The notes below the pieces were generated by a model, which worked only from the letters and a program-made list of their open reading frames with translations, was not told the origin of the DNA and searched no databases. 64,000 bases of DNA from Pseudomonas baltica (GTDB lineage: Bacteria > Pseudomonadota > Gammaproteobacteria > Pseudomonadales > Pseudomonadaceae). The stretch covers positions 5,018,501 through 5,082,500 of the forward strand of contig NZ_CP134771.1 of NCBI RefSeq assembly GCF_031880315.1, in the 5' to 3' direction. Shown here piece by piece: positions 63,430-64,000 of this stretch. Made by a program: the position numbers and the translations under genes. Every line of letters begins with the position of its first letter. Within the stretch, counting starts at the first letter, position 1.

Positions 63430-64000
63430 TCACGAATCCAGTGTGCCGCCTGCCAGGGCGCACAGCTGGATCGGGTCGAGGATGTGCACTTCCTTGCCCT
63501 GGGCGTCCAGCAGGCCGTTCTGCTGGAATCGCGTGAATACCCGCGACACCGTCTCCACCGCCAACCCCAGGTAGTTGCCCATCTCGTTGCGCGACATGCT
63601 CAAGCGAAACTGATTGGCCGAATACCCCCGCGCGCGAAACCGCGCCGAGAGGTTGACCAGAAAGGTAGCGATGCGCTCGTCGGCGGTCTTTTTCGACAGC
63701 AACAGCATCATTTGTTGGTCGTCGCGGATTTCCCGGCTCATGACGCGCATCAGTTGCCGGCGCAACTGCGGCAGTTGCATGGCCAGTTCATCGAGCCGCT
63801 CGAACGGGATCTCGCAGACCGAGGTGGTTTCCTGGGCCTGGGCCGATACCGGATGGCGTTCGGTGTCCATGCCCGACAGGCCGACCAGCTCGCTGGGCAG
63901 ATGAAAGCCGGTGATCTGTTCGGCGCCGCTGTCGCTGACACTGAAGGTCTTCAAGGCCCCGGAACGCACGGCGTAGACTGCATCGAAGGTATCGCCCTGG
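63430..64000 (-). CDS. anr: Anr/Fnr-family oxygen-responsive regulator (5' end cut by window edge)
   Basis: About 190 codons of a CRP/FNR regulator are present: effector-domain strands ([40 protein letters not shown]), dimer helix and C-terminal helix-turn-helix ([32 protein letters not shown]). The N-terminal iron–sulphur cysteines would lie beyond the right edge. Identity as Anr rests on the sequence type and its place next to recR, typical for Pseudomonas. Confidence 0.9.
   Translation of the reverse strand, partial: QGDTFDAVYAVRSGALKTFSVSDSGAEQITGFHLPSELVGLSGMDTERHPVSAQAQETTSVCEIPFERLDELAMQLPQLRRQLMRVMSREIRDDQQMMLLLSKKTADERIATFLVNLSARFRARGYSANQFRLSMSRNEMGNYLGLAVETVSRVFTRFQQNGLLDAQGKEVHILDPIQLCALAGGTLDS

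Overview
The window looks like a Pseudomonas chromosome of the fluorescens/putida/syringae type. The evidence is the 3' cluster dnaX–ybaB–recR–anr (anr is cut by the right edge), a 4.5S SRP RNA gene, many Pseudomonas-style REP hairpins (GTGGGAGCAAGGCTTGCCCGCGAA-type), GacA-box-driven RsmX-type small RNAs and high-GC coding. No rRNA, tRNA, insertion sequence or CRISPR array was seen.

Layout. 1–5.4 kb holds the N-terminal part of an MHYT–GGDEF–EAL cyclic-di-GMP protein, a DUF2938 membrane protein, a small unknown protein and a short UvrA paralogue. 5.6–21.5 kb is a complete myo-inositol module: an RpiR-type regulator diverges from iolC(J)–iolE–iolB–iolA–iolI-like–iolD–iolG and an IolW-like dehydrogenase, followed by a sugar ABC importer (binding protein, ATPase, permease). 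GAA-AT-rich-TTC palindromes stand in front of both transcription blocks. A tandem array of nine 102-bp REP-containing units fills 21.59–22.49 kb.

22.5–29.8 kb, on the minus strand, is a tightly packed eight-gene operon: HMGL-type aldolase, decarboxylating dehydrogenase, RraA-like protein, RutA-like flavin monooxygenase, ABM monooxygenase, nitronate-monooxygenase-like enzyme, alpha/beta hydrolase and amidohydrolase. I cannot match it to a described pathway; it is the best candidate here for a new catabolic system. Two LysR regulators and a serine-hydrolase-like protein with a broken SxxK motif follow, then a lipoprotein, a zinc metallopeptidase, a GNAT acetyltransferase and ffs.

36.4–46.0 kb is an accessory, lower-GC region between ffs and the rest of the core. 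It carries a reverse transcriptase–nitrilase fusion (class 1 DRT-like), an HhH protein divergent from a SIR2–Rossmann-like–HEPN protein, an orphan Phd antitoxin, a DUF3077 protein and a winged-helix Fic protein with an 11-bp-period operator-like array. Most of it looks like anti-phage defence.

46.1–55.3 kb is a minus-strand chemosensory operon (MCP–CheY–STAS–CheA–MCP–CheW–CheR–CheB) with a FliA-like promoter. An RsmX-type sRNA copy lies on each side of it. 55.3–57.4 kb is lldD/lldR with a clear LldR palindrome between them. The rest is small proteins, a periplasmic binding protein, dnaX, ybaB, an MDR-type reductase, recR and anr.

All functional names come from motif reading of the translations; no database search was run.
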